From Dipteris shenzhenensis (lineage: Eukaryota; Polypodiophyta; Polypodiopsida; Gleicheniales): DNA of 64,000 bases. The stretch is from NCBI GenBank assembly GCA_047967505.1, contig CM106539.1. One strand, written 5' to 3'. Positions 1 through 9,769 of the stretch are shown piece by piece; position 1 is the first letter of the stretch; each line of letters opens with the position of its first letter. Made by a program: the position numbers and the translations under genes. The notes under the pieces are model-generated. The model worked only from the letters and a program-made list of their open reading frames with translations. It ran no database searches and was not told the DNA's origin.

Positions 1-540
1 TTGAAGAAAGCATTCCATGCGGCTGTGAAATATGCTTACAAAAGAAGGTATACTCTCTGTGTTTAAGATGTTTGAAATTTTACTTTATTTGACATGATAA
101 AGTTGATGTGCTGTACCATTTTCCACACTTTTCCCTAATCACTATTCCAATATGCAAGCTACTTTTTTAAGAATCGACGACTTAGCGCATACTGCACAAG
201 TTATGTTGGCTGTTGTTATAGTTTATACATCTAAACATATTGTAATTTATGGATGCTTCCGTGAAATAGTCTTTGTATTAGTCGAATTTTAAATCACCTA
301 TTGCTGATTTTGGAGATTATAATAGTTTGGGTCCTATATTTTGAGTGGAGCACAAATCCCTGGACTTTATTTTGTCTTTACTACAATTACAGCTTTGATT
401 GAATCAATTCTATTGCAATGTCACTATTATAATTTTATTTGTGACGGCTGTTCAATATTGTGTGACTTTGAATGGAGAAATATGATACACTTTGTGTTCT
501 ATCACACATAGTTTTGGACTGACTGCATTCGATTTGTCAA
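1..540. other. No gene recognised
   Basis: AT-rich sequence with stops in all frames. I see no domain, repeat or element end in it. Confidence 0.5.
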
Positions 541-549
541 TGTTCAGCA

Positions 550-1073
550 AGCAAGCATTCTTCTTTGAAGAAGCAATTTGAAGATGATGCCACCTCTTCT
601 TCACCTCCAAAAGATAGGCACACTAGTGCACCTCCTCTGGAAAGTGGTGTCTTTAATGTTCGTGCCATAGTTCTACTTGGATAAAATTTCGTCGGCGGGG
701 GGAACACAATTCCAATACTAGGTATCAATGTATTGTCTGAGTTTGTAAACCACCGCTTTGCATTTGAGGGGTAACTGTTGGCCAATTTCGGCACATATAA
801 GGCTAGGAATCCTACGTATCCCATCTGTATTCGTGCAAATTTCATCGATAGAACCAACTCTGGTACAATAACCCTTGTTCTCCCCCACTCATTTGTTGAA
901 CAATACATGAATTATCTTGAGATTCAGCCCTTTTATTGTATTAAGGGTGCTATTGTAGTTGAGAGAGGTACTGGCGAGGGTGGCACAACAAACTGTTCAC
1001 TGCATGTAAACGCTTCATTGCAGTTATTCATGGTGAGCTTTGACGGACCCATTACTTTCCTACGTGAGACTAC
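550..1073 (+). pseudogene. RPA1-like OB-fold fragment (decayed)
   Basis: Reading on + through two stops (near 680 and 775) gives a stretch that looks like one OB-fold of the large subunit of replication protein A: a strand with FNVRAIV near 650, then CIRANF near 830, then FVEQYMNYLE and IKGAIVVERG near 890-965. RPA1 OB domains, which also occur in Helitron-associated proteins, show a similar I-R-A-x-F, then F-x-x-Y/F and Y-I-K/S-K-G spacing. Only about 140 residues are covered, there is no start codon context, and the reading ends where the repeat at 1074 begins. That suggests the repeat cut into it. The match is by pattern only and could be wrong; a helicase or other partner domain is not seen. 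Confidence 0.35.
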
Positions 1074-1367
1074 CATTAGGAAAAAAGGGAGTTCATTTTG
1101 GGGCCTTTTGGCCAAAATGAAAAGTAGCTCTCAAACAATGGCCATAGGGCTAAGGTAATGTGGGTAGATTATAAAAAATTTGAATTGTGTCTAGATTGTC
1201 AGAGCAAGAAAGAATATTTTATTCATGTACAACTATCAATAACAAATAAAAAATGTGGTCGAGCTACAACTATTGACAGATTCTACTATTTGATAGTGTC
1301 TCATTCAAAATACATCACCAACTGAAATGTGCTTTCCCTCCCAAACTACTCTCTGCTCCCAAAGTAC

Positions 1368-1401
1368 TGTGTGTGTGTGTCTCTCTCTCTCTCTCTCTCT
1401 C
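1368..1401. repeat. (GT)n(CT)n microsatellite
   Basis: Alternating GT then CT dinucleotides inside repeat copy 1. The equivalent position in copy 2 (about 42905-42965) holds a CCCTCT-rich tract, so this site has mutated quickly since the copies separated. Confidence 0.9.
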
Positions 1402-1499
1402 CTGGTTGCTTCCTCGTATGCATTCCTTCAACCTGTAGATTGGGTTGCCTTCTGTGAGTTTTGGGTGGCGATGGCAAACCAATAACTTAAAGTACCTCT

Positions 1500-2060
1500 A
1501 GGAGCATGGTACAACAGCAAGCTCTTTGCTTTGTCAATCTCTCTCTTTGAATTTTCAAAAGTTTTAGATGAACCAATCTATGCTTATGCAAAATGGTGTG
1601 TTTATCAACATGTTGCAAACTAGAATGTAACTTTTGCAAGTTTTTCCTGCGTACGGCAAACCATTTATAGGACCTTGCTCTTTGAGAAGCTTTCTTTATC
1701 AAAATATCGAGGAGCAAGGTACACCAGCGATCTCTTTGCTTTTTCAATCTCTCTTTTTGAGAATTTAAAAGGGAAAGTGTTAAGTTGGAAAATATTCTTT
1801 CAATTTTTGGTGAACAAGAGTGTATTTAATAAAGGTGCTGTAGACTAGAATATAACTTTTGAAAGTTTTTCATTGGGACGGCAACACAATAGTTGGTCTT
1901 GATTTTACAGGTTGCTTTGTTGATCATAATATTGAAGCGCAAGGTACGAGAACGATGTCGTTGCTTTGTAAATCTCTCTCTTTGATAATATTCTTAAAGT
2001 TTTGAATAAGAAGATCGTGCTTATGCAAGACTAGAATATAATGTGTGCTCTTTGATATGT
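1500..2060 (+). repeat. Three ~210-bp degenerate tandem units
   Basis: Units begin near 1500, 1710 and 1937. Each opens with a GAGCAAGGTAC-like motif, then 'GAGCTCTTTGCTTTGTC' and TCTCTCTTTGA. The first two continue with a stretch about an 'ACTAGAATNTAACTTTTG' motif. The same units occur in copy 2 (43058-43580), so the amplification predates its duplication. Confidence 0.7.
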
Positions 2061-2079
2061 CCATTGAATTCTAGTCTCA

Positions 2080-2400
2080 ATGGCATGCATCAATATTCAG
2101 AACCATTCTTGTGCCAAACGTCATGTTGATGAGACTGTCGAGGATGAAGCTATAGACATGAGCTGGCAAAGACCAACTATATCAAAAGGAAGTTGGGTGC
2201 TCATGCAACCAAACAGAAGGAAGAAGCCATGTTCAAGTAATCTCTTTTTGGCATCTTGGAAGGGTAGGGTGAAAGATTTTAGACCCAAGGAGGAGATGAA
2301 ATCAATAAAGGAAATGTTGGTTCAATACATGCATAGAGAGCTTGTGTTGCAAGAGAATTATCCAAGTTATCTTCCACAACATAGACCAAATTGTACGTGA
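2080..2400 (+). CDS. Unrecognised 106-aa ORF carried by TIR repeat
   Basis: The reading frame opens at an ATG in MACINIQNHSCAK and runs to a stop at 2398-2400. The copy-2 counterpart (about 43646-44035) aligns over its whole length but has several stops and an extra Ser-rich stretch, so neither copy is clearly functional. Conserved features include a C-A-K-x-H-V-D segment and a basic KGSWVLM-PNRRKKP segment. I do not recognise the family. Conservation of the frame in part between the copies suggests that it once was coding, perhaps a captured gene fragment; it may equally be neutral sequence that happens to be open in one copy. Confidence 0.3.
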   Translation: MACINIQNHSCAKRHVDETVEDEAIDMSWQRPTISKGSWVLMQPNRRKKPCSSNLFLASWKGRVKDFRPKEEMKSIKEMLVQYMHRELVLQENYPSYLPQHRPNCT

Positions 2401-2408
2401 CTTCATTG

Positions 2409-3030
2409 TCTTTGAGTTTATTGATATACCAGGGCTTAGAATGCCCAAATTTCCTTTGCCCAATTGAAAGGTTATTTAGTTCTGACATAAACTTCAAATA
2501 TAATTCCATCTGCTCACCCAACATGCAGGGAATAAAATTTCATTGAAGCAAACACTATGTTTTTTGCATTAGTATGAGGAAAATAAACACATGTATGTGC
2601 AAAAAATTAGTCTAATCAAATCAACCTAATCAAACTACTAGAAATCAACTTAATCAACCTAGTAGAAATCAAAACAATTTCATTATTACTAAACAAAATA
2701 ATTTCAACCATCGAGCTAATTTATGACAAACACATAACTCATGTCTAACGTGTATCAGCTCAGTGTTCTGACCACTGGGATGGTTTAGGATAATAATACT
2801 ACTAATTAAACTATTCACACTTGTAATTAAACCAGGCTGGTTTAGGACAATCACACTGCTAATTAAACTAATCAAGCTACTAGAAAACAAAATAGTTAAA
2901 TAACTAAACAGCAATCACTTTAATCAATTGAATTAGCCCTGAAATTAAACTAAGCTAATTTAATTATTAGTAAAACAAAGTAGTTTATCTACTAGGAAAC
3001 ATAGCAATTTCAACCACCTGTTTGGTCATC
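2409..3030. repeat. AT-rich degenerate repeats, no gene
   Basis: Many imperfect repeats of a CTAATCAAACTACTAGA-like phrase (about 2610-3010), with two copies of a 'CAGGCTGGTTTAGGA'-type motif at 2780-2855 that recurs around 17.8-18.7 kb. I see no coding signal. Confidence 0.5.
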
Positions 3031-3035
3031 AATGA

Positions 3036-3197
3036 TTTCAAGAACATGTGTCATGCATGTAGAACATGCATGTAGGAGTTGCATGTAGAAACTGCAAGTA
3101 AGAATCGTACTATGTAGAACTTGCATGTAGAACATGCATGTAGAACATGCATGTAGGAGTTGCATGTAGGACTTGCATGTAGAACATGCATGTTGAG
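3036..3197. repeat. TGCATGTAGAAC minisatellite
   Basis: About ten imperfect 11-14-bp units of the type TGCATGTAGAAC, TGCATGTAGGAGT and TGCATGTAGGACT follow each other without spacers. Confidence 0.8.
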
Positions 3198-3327
3198 GAT
3201 TCCTAGGAGAGGTTATTCCTAGCCTTGTGCAAGTATAAGCGGAGCTTTGCTGCTACTCTCCACATACATTCTGTGCTACTTAAGTCCATGTTGCCATAGA
3301 GACAACAATCCTATTAGGCCCACAATA

Positions 3328-4377
3328 ATGCAACCTACTCCAACATCCCAGATAGAGCTATCGGATGAGGCAATGCATATCCTATTGGACGCACTAGGAA
3401 GGGGGGCCGCTCCACCCTTGATTGTACCCGTATTTCATGTAGGGAACACTCCCTCTAGGAGTCGACCCATAGCCATTGCCAAGCTGATAACTAATTTCCT
3501 CGAAGAAGGAGATCCGGTCTCCCAAAGCATTTGGTGCTCTTGGAGATCTTGAAATGGTTAGGACCCTCAGCCCTGATGAGAAAGTCAACTGGGAGACATT
3601 GCAAAAAGCATTCATCGTAGGGTTTGCTCCCAGTGGCCACAAGTGGAGCCCGATTAAGCAGTTATATGAGGTGAAATAGAATGAGAATGAGTCCCTTTTT
3701 CCTCAATTTCCACTATGAACCACATGAGAGAATGAGCGACAAGTGATTGTTGCTACACTTCCCCATCGGATTGGTGGATTCAAAGCTACATGACCATTTA
3801 ATGGTTATGAACCCAACTTATTTCAATCTTTGTAGCAAGGTAGCCATCCATATAAGCAACAACATGATGGAGAAGGACACCAAGGATAAATCTACAACCT
3901 TGTCCAAAGTATTACATGCAGTAAGGTTTTCCAGCACGGAGCTTACCAAGGAGGATAAGGGGTCTAATGGGTTAGATGTGGGAGAGTTGGCCTCTAATCT
4001 ACTGAATTAGTTAGGTCAACAGTGGAGAGTAGGAACATCCAAGGAAGCATGGAGTAACCCATGCCTATTACCTAGAAAAGATAATGTTTGGTGTAGGGTA
4101 TGCAACGACAGTCATCCCTCAAATGAGTGCCCTCACCTCATGGCAAGGCTAGCACTCTATTGTGTGCACTTCATTAGATAGAAGATCCACAAGACCTCCC
4201 AGTGCCTGGTTTCCAAATGTGCCCCCCCAATCAATCTACCAACCAAGGCCCCAATTGGTTGAAGTAAACCCACCTAGCCCGATGAATGCACAAGGAGCCT
4301 CTCTTTCCAATCAAGAACAATATAGGGCACATCATGCTCCATTACTGCCACTCATACTAGGTCCATAACCACCCCCA
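3328..4377 (+). pseudogene. Decayed gypsy-type gag
   Basis: An ATG at 3328 starts an Asp/Glu-rich N-terminus (SDEAMHILLDAL). After a frame change near 3525 the sequence reads GDLEMVRTLSPDE and then NWETLQKAFIVGFAP, the usual retrotransposon gag layout in which a Trp-anchored 'W..L...F...F.P' motif precedes a Lys-rich segment. Near 4093 a zinc knuckle is visible as C-R-V-C-N-D-S-H-P-S-N-E-C. This is CX2CX3HX4C, one residue short of the classical CX2CX4HX4C. Several stops and at least two frameshifts interrupt it, and no protease or RT follows on this strand. It ends against an LTR of opposite orientation, suggesting interruption by insertion. A related N-terminus is seen near 7414. Confidence 0.5.
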
Positions 4378-4384
4378 CCTTGAT

Positions 4385-4693
4385 AGCAAAAGTGAGAGAG
4401 GGAGAGAGAGGAGTGCACACAAGATAGACTAAGTATACACTAAGCTGTATTCCATGAATACTGAGAATATATACCCCTTAGAGCTAGGTTTAGGGTTTGT
4501 CTCATAACCCTTATGGTGTAATTTATACATCATTCTCAACATCCCCTCTTAAATTGCATTACATAGGGGTGCTTTACAAAACACACTTTTTGGATTTTCT
4601 AAATGTTGCATGATGGCAATAGAAATAAAGATTAAAAAAGATGCACAAGAGTGCAAAAAGAGCATAGTAGAAAAAGTATGTACGAGGTGTACA
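4385..4693 (-). mobile_element. LTR (3' LTR, minus strand)
   Basis: Read on the minus strand, the LTR opens with TGTACACC just after a purine tract (4701-4717), which is the order polypurine tract then 3' LTR. It contains a TATA-like TATATATTC (about 4470) and finishes in the CT-rich stretch near 4390. The outer end is not sharply defined, and I found no second copy in the window. Confidence 0.4.
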
Positions 4694-4700
4694 ACTTAAC

Positions 4701-4717
4701 CTTCTCTTCCCCCTCTT
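4701..4717 (-). other. Polypurine tract
   Basis: On the minus strand it reads AAGAGGGGGAAGAGAAG and lies 7 bases before the TGTACACC LTR start. This is the plus-strand priming site expected immediately upstream of a 3' LTR. Confidence 0.45.
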
Positions 4718-4719
4718 AA

Positions 4720-6030
4720 GTTGCAATTGTTGATCTTGCTCATTAGCTTCTTTGGTGGATCAGCACTACCTACCACGTTGTCATTGAATGGTTATTCTTG
4801 GGAACAAAGCATGTAGGTTCTTGTGTGGCTGCACCCTTTGTGGAGGCAAGTTCTTGTGGTATCGCGGCTTTCGGCTTGGTGGTGGAAGTAGGGCCAGTCG
4901 TCATTGACAATATAGGCGGGTCCCTTGGTATGGTGACTTCTACTGATTATGGCATAGGCTTGTAGGGAGGTTCTTGTGTAACTTCCCCACTTTTAGGGTT
5001 CGATTCTTGTGTGGCTCCCTCAAGGCCTTGCTGACTTTCTCCTTTAGTAGTACTACACATAGTATCATGGTACTTGCTGGGCTTTGATTGGCTTTCCTTA
5101 TACTAGAATCAAGAGTAGGTCCTTGGGGGACTACCTCAGGAGTTGGCGCAGGTTCTTGTGTTACTACCTCATGAATCTAAGCATCATCATCTCCAAGAGA
5201 TTCCTTGTGATCCAACGTGGGTGTCATCTATACTTTTCCTTGGTGATTGTCTCTATTAGTGTGGCGATTGATGTCATCAGACGTTGCTCTTTGATGGTTG
5301 GGAATGGGATGAGGAGGGGTGGGAAACCTTCCCACGTTTGTGGGAATCCAAGATTGTTTCCCTCCTTCATAGTAGTGTTGTGCACGGAGGACGTCCTTGT
5401 GCACCCATTGTTCATGTGACATCCGAGTACTACCCATGGAAATGGACTTGGGCAGGAGAGATGAAAGAGTTGTTGGCAAAACGAAGGGTCACCCTTATTG
5501 TGAATAGGGTAATGGCCTTGAGCAAAGTGGGAGTCTTTCTTGGGACTATGAATGGGGGGTCAAGATGTCTCCAAAGCTTCATTTCCACTTCTTTCCCCCT
5601 TGAAGGTGGTTGCACTATTGTTGAGGAAGCGGTTTCTTGTTTACAGAGCGAGAACATTGAGGTACATTCGTTGGACGTGAGAGTGTCATTGCATGCTCTC
5701 CAGTAGATTTGGCAATTGACTGCATAGCACCATGTCTCCCAAAGTATCATTTGTTCATCTGATGCTTCTGTGGGAAGAACATCAAATTGAGTATCTACCA
5801 CATGGGGAGCAACGGTTAGTTTCAAATCCACATAGCCCAATGTATTTAAAATTTGGTCATTAATGACCCAAACTGAAGCAACATTGAGGTTTAGTAGTAC
5901 ATTCACGCACTTCCCATACTTTGCAAGAAATAAAATTATGACTTTTTATGGGATCTACCATTGCCTTCACACTTGTGTTACTGCTGGAACCCTACAAATA
6001 GATTCTCAACCTAGTTAGATCTCTACTATT
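4720..6030 (-). pseudogene. Retropepsin-like region with TQEP-rich tail
   Basis: On the minus strand, around 5960, a stretch reads VKAMVDPIKSHNFIS, a recognisable decay of the retropepsin active-site phrase 'VDSGASHNFIS' used by many gypsy proteases. About 100 residues on (near 5740), F-D-V-L-P-T-E-A is followed by a W-C-Y-A-V-N-C segment in the place where 'LLG-R-P-W' is usual. The catalytic Asp-Ser/Thr-Gly triad is lost (D-P-I). Downstream on the same strand to about 4720 the sequence is Pro/Gln-rich with recurring T-Q-E-P. There are stops and frameshifts throughout. It lies 3' of the integrase fragment at 6270-6830, so protease follows integrase here, which is not a normal pol order. Confidence 0.4.
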
Positions 6031-6269
6031 AATTCGTCAGTCGGGCCTGTTCTACTGTAGCCTTAAATATAGTCATTTGTTTCCTTTTCCTAATCTTATT
6101 ATTACATATCTCGGCCTCTTTGATGGCCTGGAGTTTCATCCTTGCCACCTTGGCTTTGAGTTCTTCCTCTCAATGTATGGCCTGGAGGGTTTGTAGAGTG
6201 AGGGAAACATATTATATTTTTAGCTTGCTACCATTCAGGTAGCTGTCCAGCTTAACTCCGTCTAGGGTG

Positions 6270-6830
6270 GCTATTCTACATGCACATTGTGCATAATCTC
6301 CACTACGTGGTAGAGAACCATGCCCCTATATTTAAGTTTGCACTTGGTGTTGAAGACACTATAGAGGTGTGCCAGGTCCCCTTCCTCTAGTTTCTTGTCC
6401 TTGAGATTGCGGTCAAACCATTTTTTGCACCTTGCCTTCTCCACGTGAAGGCAATATGCTATGTGCAACCTTCTCTCATCTAGCCCTTCAAGATTGGTTA
6501 GGCACTCAGCTAAAGCATTTACGATGAGCCTTTCCTTAACTATGATGCATAGGCTAGGCACTATGTACTCCATCGACATAACTGGCTCTACCCTGAAGGC
6601 TAAGTTGAAGGGAGTGCAATTGGTTGCAACTTTATATGATGTTTGATAGGCCCACAATGCTGCAACAACGAGTTTGTGCTCCCAATTATGATCAGCTTTG
6701 ATGGTACAAGTTATGATCATGCAGCATGTTTTGTTTGAGATTTCAGCTAGGCCGTTTGCTCTAGTGTAATACGGTAAAGATTTCCTATGTATGATTACTT
6801 TTGCCTAGATCTCCAACTTGCCAGCTTATC
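6270..6830 (-). pseudogene. Gypsy integrase C-terminal fragment
   Basis: The minus-strand translation gives a typical Ty3/gypsy integrase tail. PYYTRANGLAEISNKT (near 6760) is the region around the third catalytic residue of the D,D35E core, with the Glu retained. It continues as N-W-E-H-K-L-V-V-A-A-LWAYQTSYK and TPFNLAF, then the GPY/F-like zone (K-L-K-Y-R-G-M-V). The last 150 codons (6271-6720) are open. It resembles the integrase at 34.6-35.7 kb, for instance both share a V/I-P-S-L-C-I stretch, so both may belong to one lineage. The N-terminal zinc finger and first two Asp residues are missing. Confidence 0.7.
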
Positions 6831-6839
6831 TCTAGACCA

Positions 6840-7040
6840 CCCCTCTGACCTTCAAACTCTTGTTGCCCATCCAATTCTTCTAAAATTATAGGCATGGTGC
6901 AGAGTAATCACTGAGACCATTCCATAGGACGATGATGTGATGCAGTTAGACAAGCTCAAAGAAATGTGCCCATGTATCTGCACTCGAGAAAGTATGCAAG
7001 ATGACCTCAACTGAATGCAGACCTATAGCCACATTTTAGT
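6840..7040. other. No feature recognised
   Basis: Short stretch between the integrase fragment and the gag-like remnant. I see no domain or repeat in it. Confidence 0.4.
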
Positions 7041-7049
7041 GGTCCAAGG

Positions 7050-7935
7050 TCAAAAGCATTTAGCTGCATATCTATCCATGAGCCACCCCCTAGGTATCAT
7101 TATTTTGTTCAACAGTGTGCTAGAAGCTCTCCAAGACTCACAAGGATCCCTGGTTAGCAATTTTGATGCCATCCATGTAGCATATCCTGAGGTTCTCACC
7201 AAGAAGGATGGGTAGCAATCCATCTTAGTCTTCAACACCACTGCCCCATCTATAGATATTCCTAACTCCAATCTCACAAACCCCACAAATCCCACACACC
7301 CTCCTCAGCCACCCATTAATCTCGTCCTACCTCCTCTTCCTTGCACAAATAAGCCTAGGCACTCCTCCCACACCTCTAACACTAGCACTGCACAACACGA
7401 GACCTTCAATCCATGTCATCCAATGCTATTGTCGACCTCCCAGATGAAGCCCTCAATATCTTGCTACGGCCGACAAATCTAGTTGATATGCTGATAGACT
7501 TTTCGATGATAGGGCATGCAAAGTAGGAACCCATGCCAAATGTTGATGATGTTTCTCTAGCCCCCCAAAGGATGTACAATGGAAGCTTGACCTGTAGTCC
7601 TTCCAAAAGCTTCTAGACAGCATGCTAATGCATCATTGGAAGGCACACCTTGAAGGCTCTTGCCTACACTTGTACAAAATAGTGGAAGTTCACCCCCTCA
7701 CCACTTTCATCACCTAATCATTCAATGATTCGAGGCAGGCCAACCCCAAACGCACATGTGGTGGCTATACCCTAGCCCCTAGCACACCATTCCCCCTCAA
7801 TGATATAGACATAGGTTTCGAACCCCGCTTGTGCATCCCATTTTTTATGAAGGAACAATTTTGGCACTATTATTGTAGTGCACCCCCTGAGTAGTGAATC
7901 CATTAGCTTAGGAGTGGGGGCTCTGACGGCATCCC
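7050..7935 (+). pseudogene. Possible gag remnant
   Basis: An open segment (7015-7215) is followed by a Pro/Thr-rich stretch and, at 7414, an ATG starting with a LPDEALNILL phrase that resembles SDEAMHILLDAL at the start of the gag at 3328. Beyond it the frame is broken (about 7560-7740, with K-D-V-Q-W-K-L and H-H-W-K-A-H-L). A purine-rich AGGAGTGGGGG occurs at 7910-7920. The resemblance is short, so this is a weak call. Confidence 0.25.
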
Positions 7936-7984
7936 CACAACACGTGTGTTACTACAAGATTAGACAATGAAGGATACACATTAT

Positions 7985-8230
7985 GTGGTCAAACTATTAT
8001 ACTCCAAGTCAAACAATCCACCAACCATGCTGGTTCTATTTTAGTGTGGGTTACAGTATATCCTAAACCAAGGAAAATGTATTTCTTGCAACCATTGCAT
8101 TGGTTCTTGGAAATATTTTAATGATGCTTGTAGTTAGTCCTAAAACCAAGGACAATGTATTTCCTTGTGCACCGATTGCTTATGCAATAGCTACAACAAC
8201 TAGCAATGACCACTACCAGAGTAATGATGA
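7985..8230. repeat. Dispersed ~72-bp repeat, copy at 8 kb
   Basis: Contains two units with the order 'CCATGCTGGTTCT', TTTTAGTG, CCTAAACCAAGGA, AATGTATTTC. The block and its flank (GCTTATGCAATAGCTACAAC) match 12323-12700, so the whole block is a dispersed repeat. Confidence 0.65.
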
Positions 8231-8289
8231 CTATGGCAATAGTATTATTTATATATTAAAGTTGAAACTTAAAAGAGATTACACCCTAC

Positions 8290-8640
8290 AAGTATGACAA
8301 CTCAGCCATTGCTGAGAGCAATAGTTAAACAAAGATATTACATCCAAAGATAATTTATAACAACTTAGCAATTGTTGAGAGCCTTGTTGAGCAAAAATTG
8401 AACAAAAGATATTACATCTACATCCAAAGACTATTTATAAAAACTAACAACTCAGCAATTGTTGAGAGAATCATGGAGCAAAAATTGAACAAAAGATATT
8501 ATGTTTATAAAAACTCAGCAATTTCTGAGAGCCTTAGAGCCCAAAAGATTACATCTAGCGAGGATAACCACTCAGCCATTGCTGAGTGGTTATATGAGCC
8601 TCATTGAGCAAAAGTTGCAAAGAGAAACTTAGTAATGCTG
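8290..8640. repeat. Tandem ~90-bp units with a palindromic core
   Basis: Four to five units each contain CTCAGCAATTGTTGAG (close to a perfect palindrome), then GAGCAAAAATTGAACAAAAG and ATATTACATC. Palindromic cores lie near 8300, 8370, 8455, 8518 and 8570. No protein is apparent; the short open frames here follow the repeat period. Confidence 0.7.
8564..8593. repeat. Perfect 13-bp inverted repeat, 4-nt loop
   Basis: ATAACCACTCAGC at 8564-8576 is the exact reverse complement of GCTGAGTGGTTAT at 8581-8593, separated by CATT. It is the strongest version of the palindrome found in the surrounding tandem units. Confidence 0.9.
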
Positions 8641-9640
8641 ATTGCTGATAGACCACAATACATTATCGTATTCATAGAGGCCATCCCAGCTTGCTACATA
8701 TGATTTTTTGGGGAGCCAATGGAGGAGACGATGGAGAGGCTAAAGACCATGCACAAATGCAAGACTTAGAATCTAGCCCCCCTAACAACATAAGAAAACT
8801 TTGCTATTAAAATCCTTAGGCCTTCATCAATGTCTCCAAGGTATGCATAGAACACAGCCATAAAGAGGCTAGCTATGTGCATGCCATCCAACGTGGCAAC
8901 ATGGAGGTGGGAGGAATCAATAAATATTACAAAGAAATTCCACAAGAGTGGGCATATCAAGTCCTAGCAAGTGGAACACAATGATCTTCTACAAGAAAGC
9001 AGAAATATTAGGATCACATTGTATCGAGGGGGGGTAGTATTGTTGGCTACATGTCTTGTAGTTCATGTCATGGTGAAAAGAGAGGGTGAGCAGTGAAGCA
9101 AATGAGTAGGGGAGAAGATGAGCTGATGAGAGCTAGAGGAGGGAGTGCTACTAGAGCAGGGGTGGATGAGAGCTGGAGGAGGGAGCATGGAGCAAAGTAG
9201 AAGAGAGGGAAATGGGAATTGCAAAGGTAGAAAGGAAGAAGGAGCTATGGCAATCGCGATGGTCGAAAGGCATAGAAGAAGAAGGAGGGAAGGAAGATAT
9301 TGTAATCCGATAGCTTGCAATGAAAAGGAGAACCCCTAATCAGCTTTGAGAAAGAATTCATAACGATGAGGTGAATATGTATAGATATTCGAAGGTGAAC
9401 TCGGCCACATATCCACAGTGCAAGTTTCTCTAACCAGATTCTCAAAGAAAGAAGTCAATTTGGATGTGTGAACATCAAGATTTAGGGGATTATAGCGAAA
9501 AATACATGGAAAGTGGCAAGGGTGGTTTCTCCTATTCTAGCAAAGAATAAATAGAAAAAGAGCAGGAGGGAAGTAGATGGTATAAACATAAGCGCATGGA
9601 GAAAGTATGTATGCACAATTAGATCATAGTCGTACGGAGG
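8641..9640. other. No gene recognised
   Basis: The 9060-9350 part is purine-rich, with GAGAGCTGGAGGAGGGAG repeated twice near 9125 and 9168. Short open frames occur on both strands without recognisable domains. Confidence 0.45.
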
Positions 9641-9645
9641 CCACA

Positions 9646-9768
9646 AATGGATAAGTCTAGCATAGAGCTGACACATTTACATCATGAATGGATAAGTCTA
9701 GCATAGATTTGACACATGTACATCACGAATGGATAAGTCTAACATAGAATTGACACATGCAAGCGTGA
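9646..9768. repeat. 41-bp tandem repeat, three units
   Basis: AATGGATAAGTCTAGCATAG begins at 9646, 9687 and 9728, an exact 41-bp period with a few substitutions. Confidence 0.9.
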
Positions 9769-9769
9769 A

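Larger units (their letters stand above)
1074..2408 (+). mobile_element. TIR-bearing repeat, copy 1
   Basis: This 1.3-kb segment is repeated, diverged but collinear, at 42608-44042. Both copies begin with CATTAGGAAAAAA, followed by a GAGCTCATTTTGGGGCC-like block. The same ~36-bp sequence forms both ends of the element at 59740-60458, so it is very likely a terminal inverted repeat. The matching right-hand end was not found here or at copy 2; both copies lose similarity after 2408/44042. Inside are a GT/CT microsatellite (1368-1401), three degenerate ~210-bp tandem units (1500-1936 and on to about 2060) and an open stretch at 2080-2400. A gene-fragment-carrying DNA transposon (Pack-type) would explain the structure, but no transposase is present. 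Confidence 0.55.

Noticed and set aside
3036-3197. Short direct repeats that could suggest a CRISPR array
   Set aside because: Units are 11-14 bp, imperfect and have no unique spacers, and the sequence is plant nuclear DNA; it is a minisatellite.
5284-5706. 140-codon plus frame
   Set aside because: The opposite strand carries retropepsin-like motifs in the same place, so the plus frame is a shadow.
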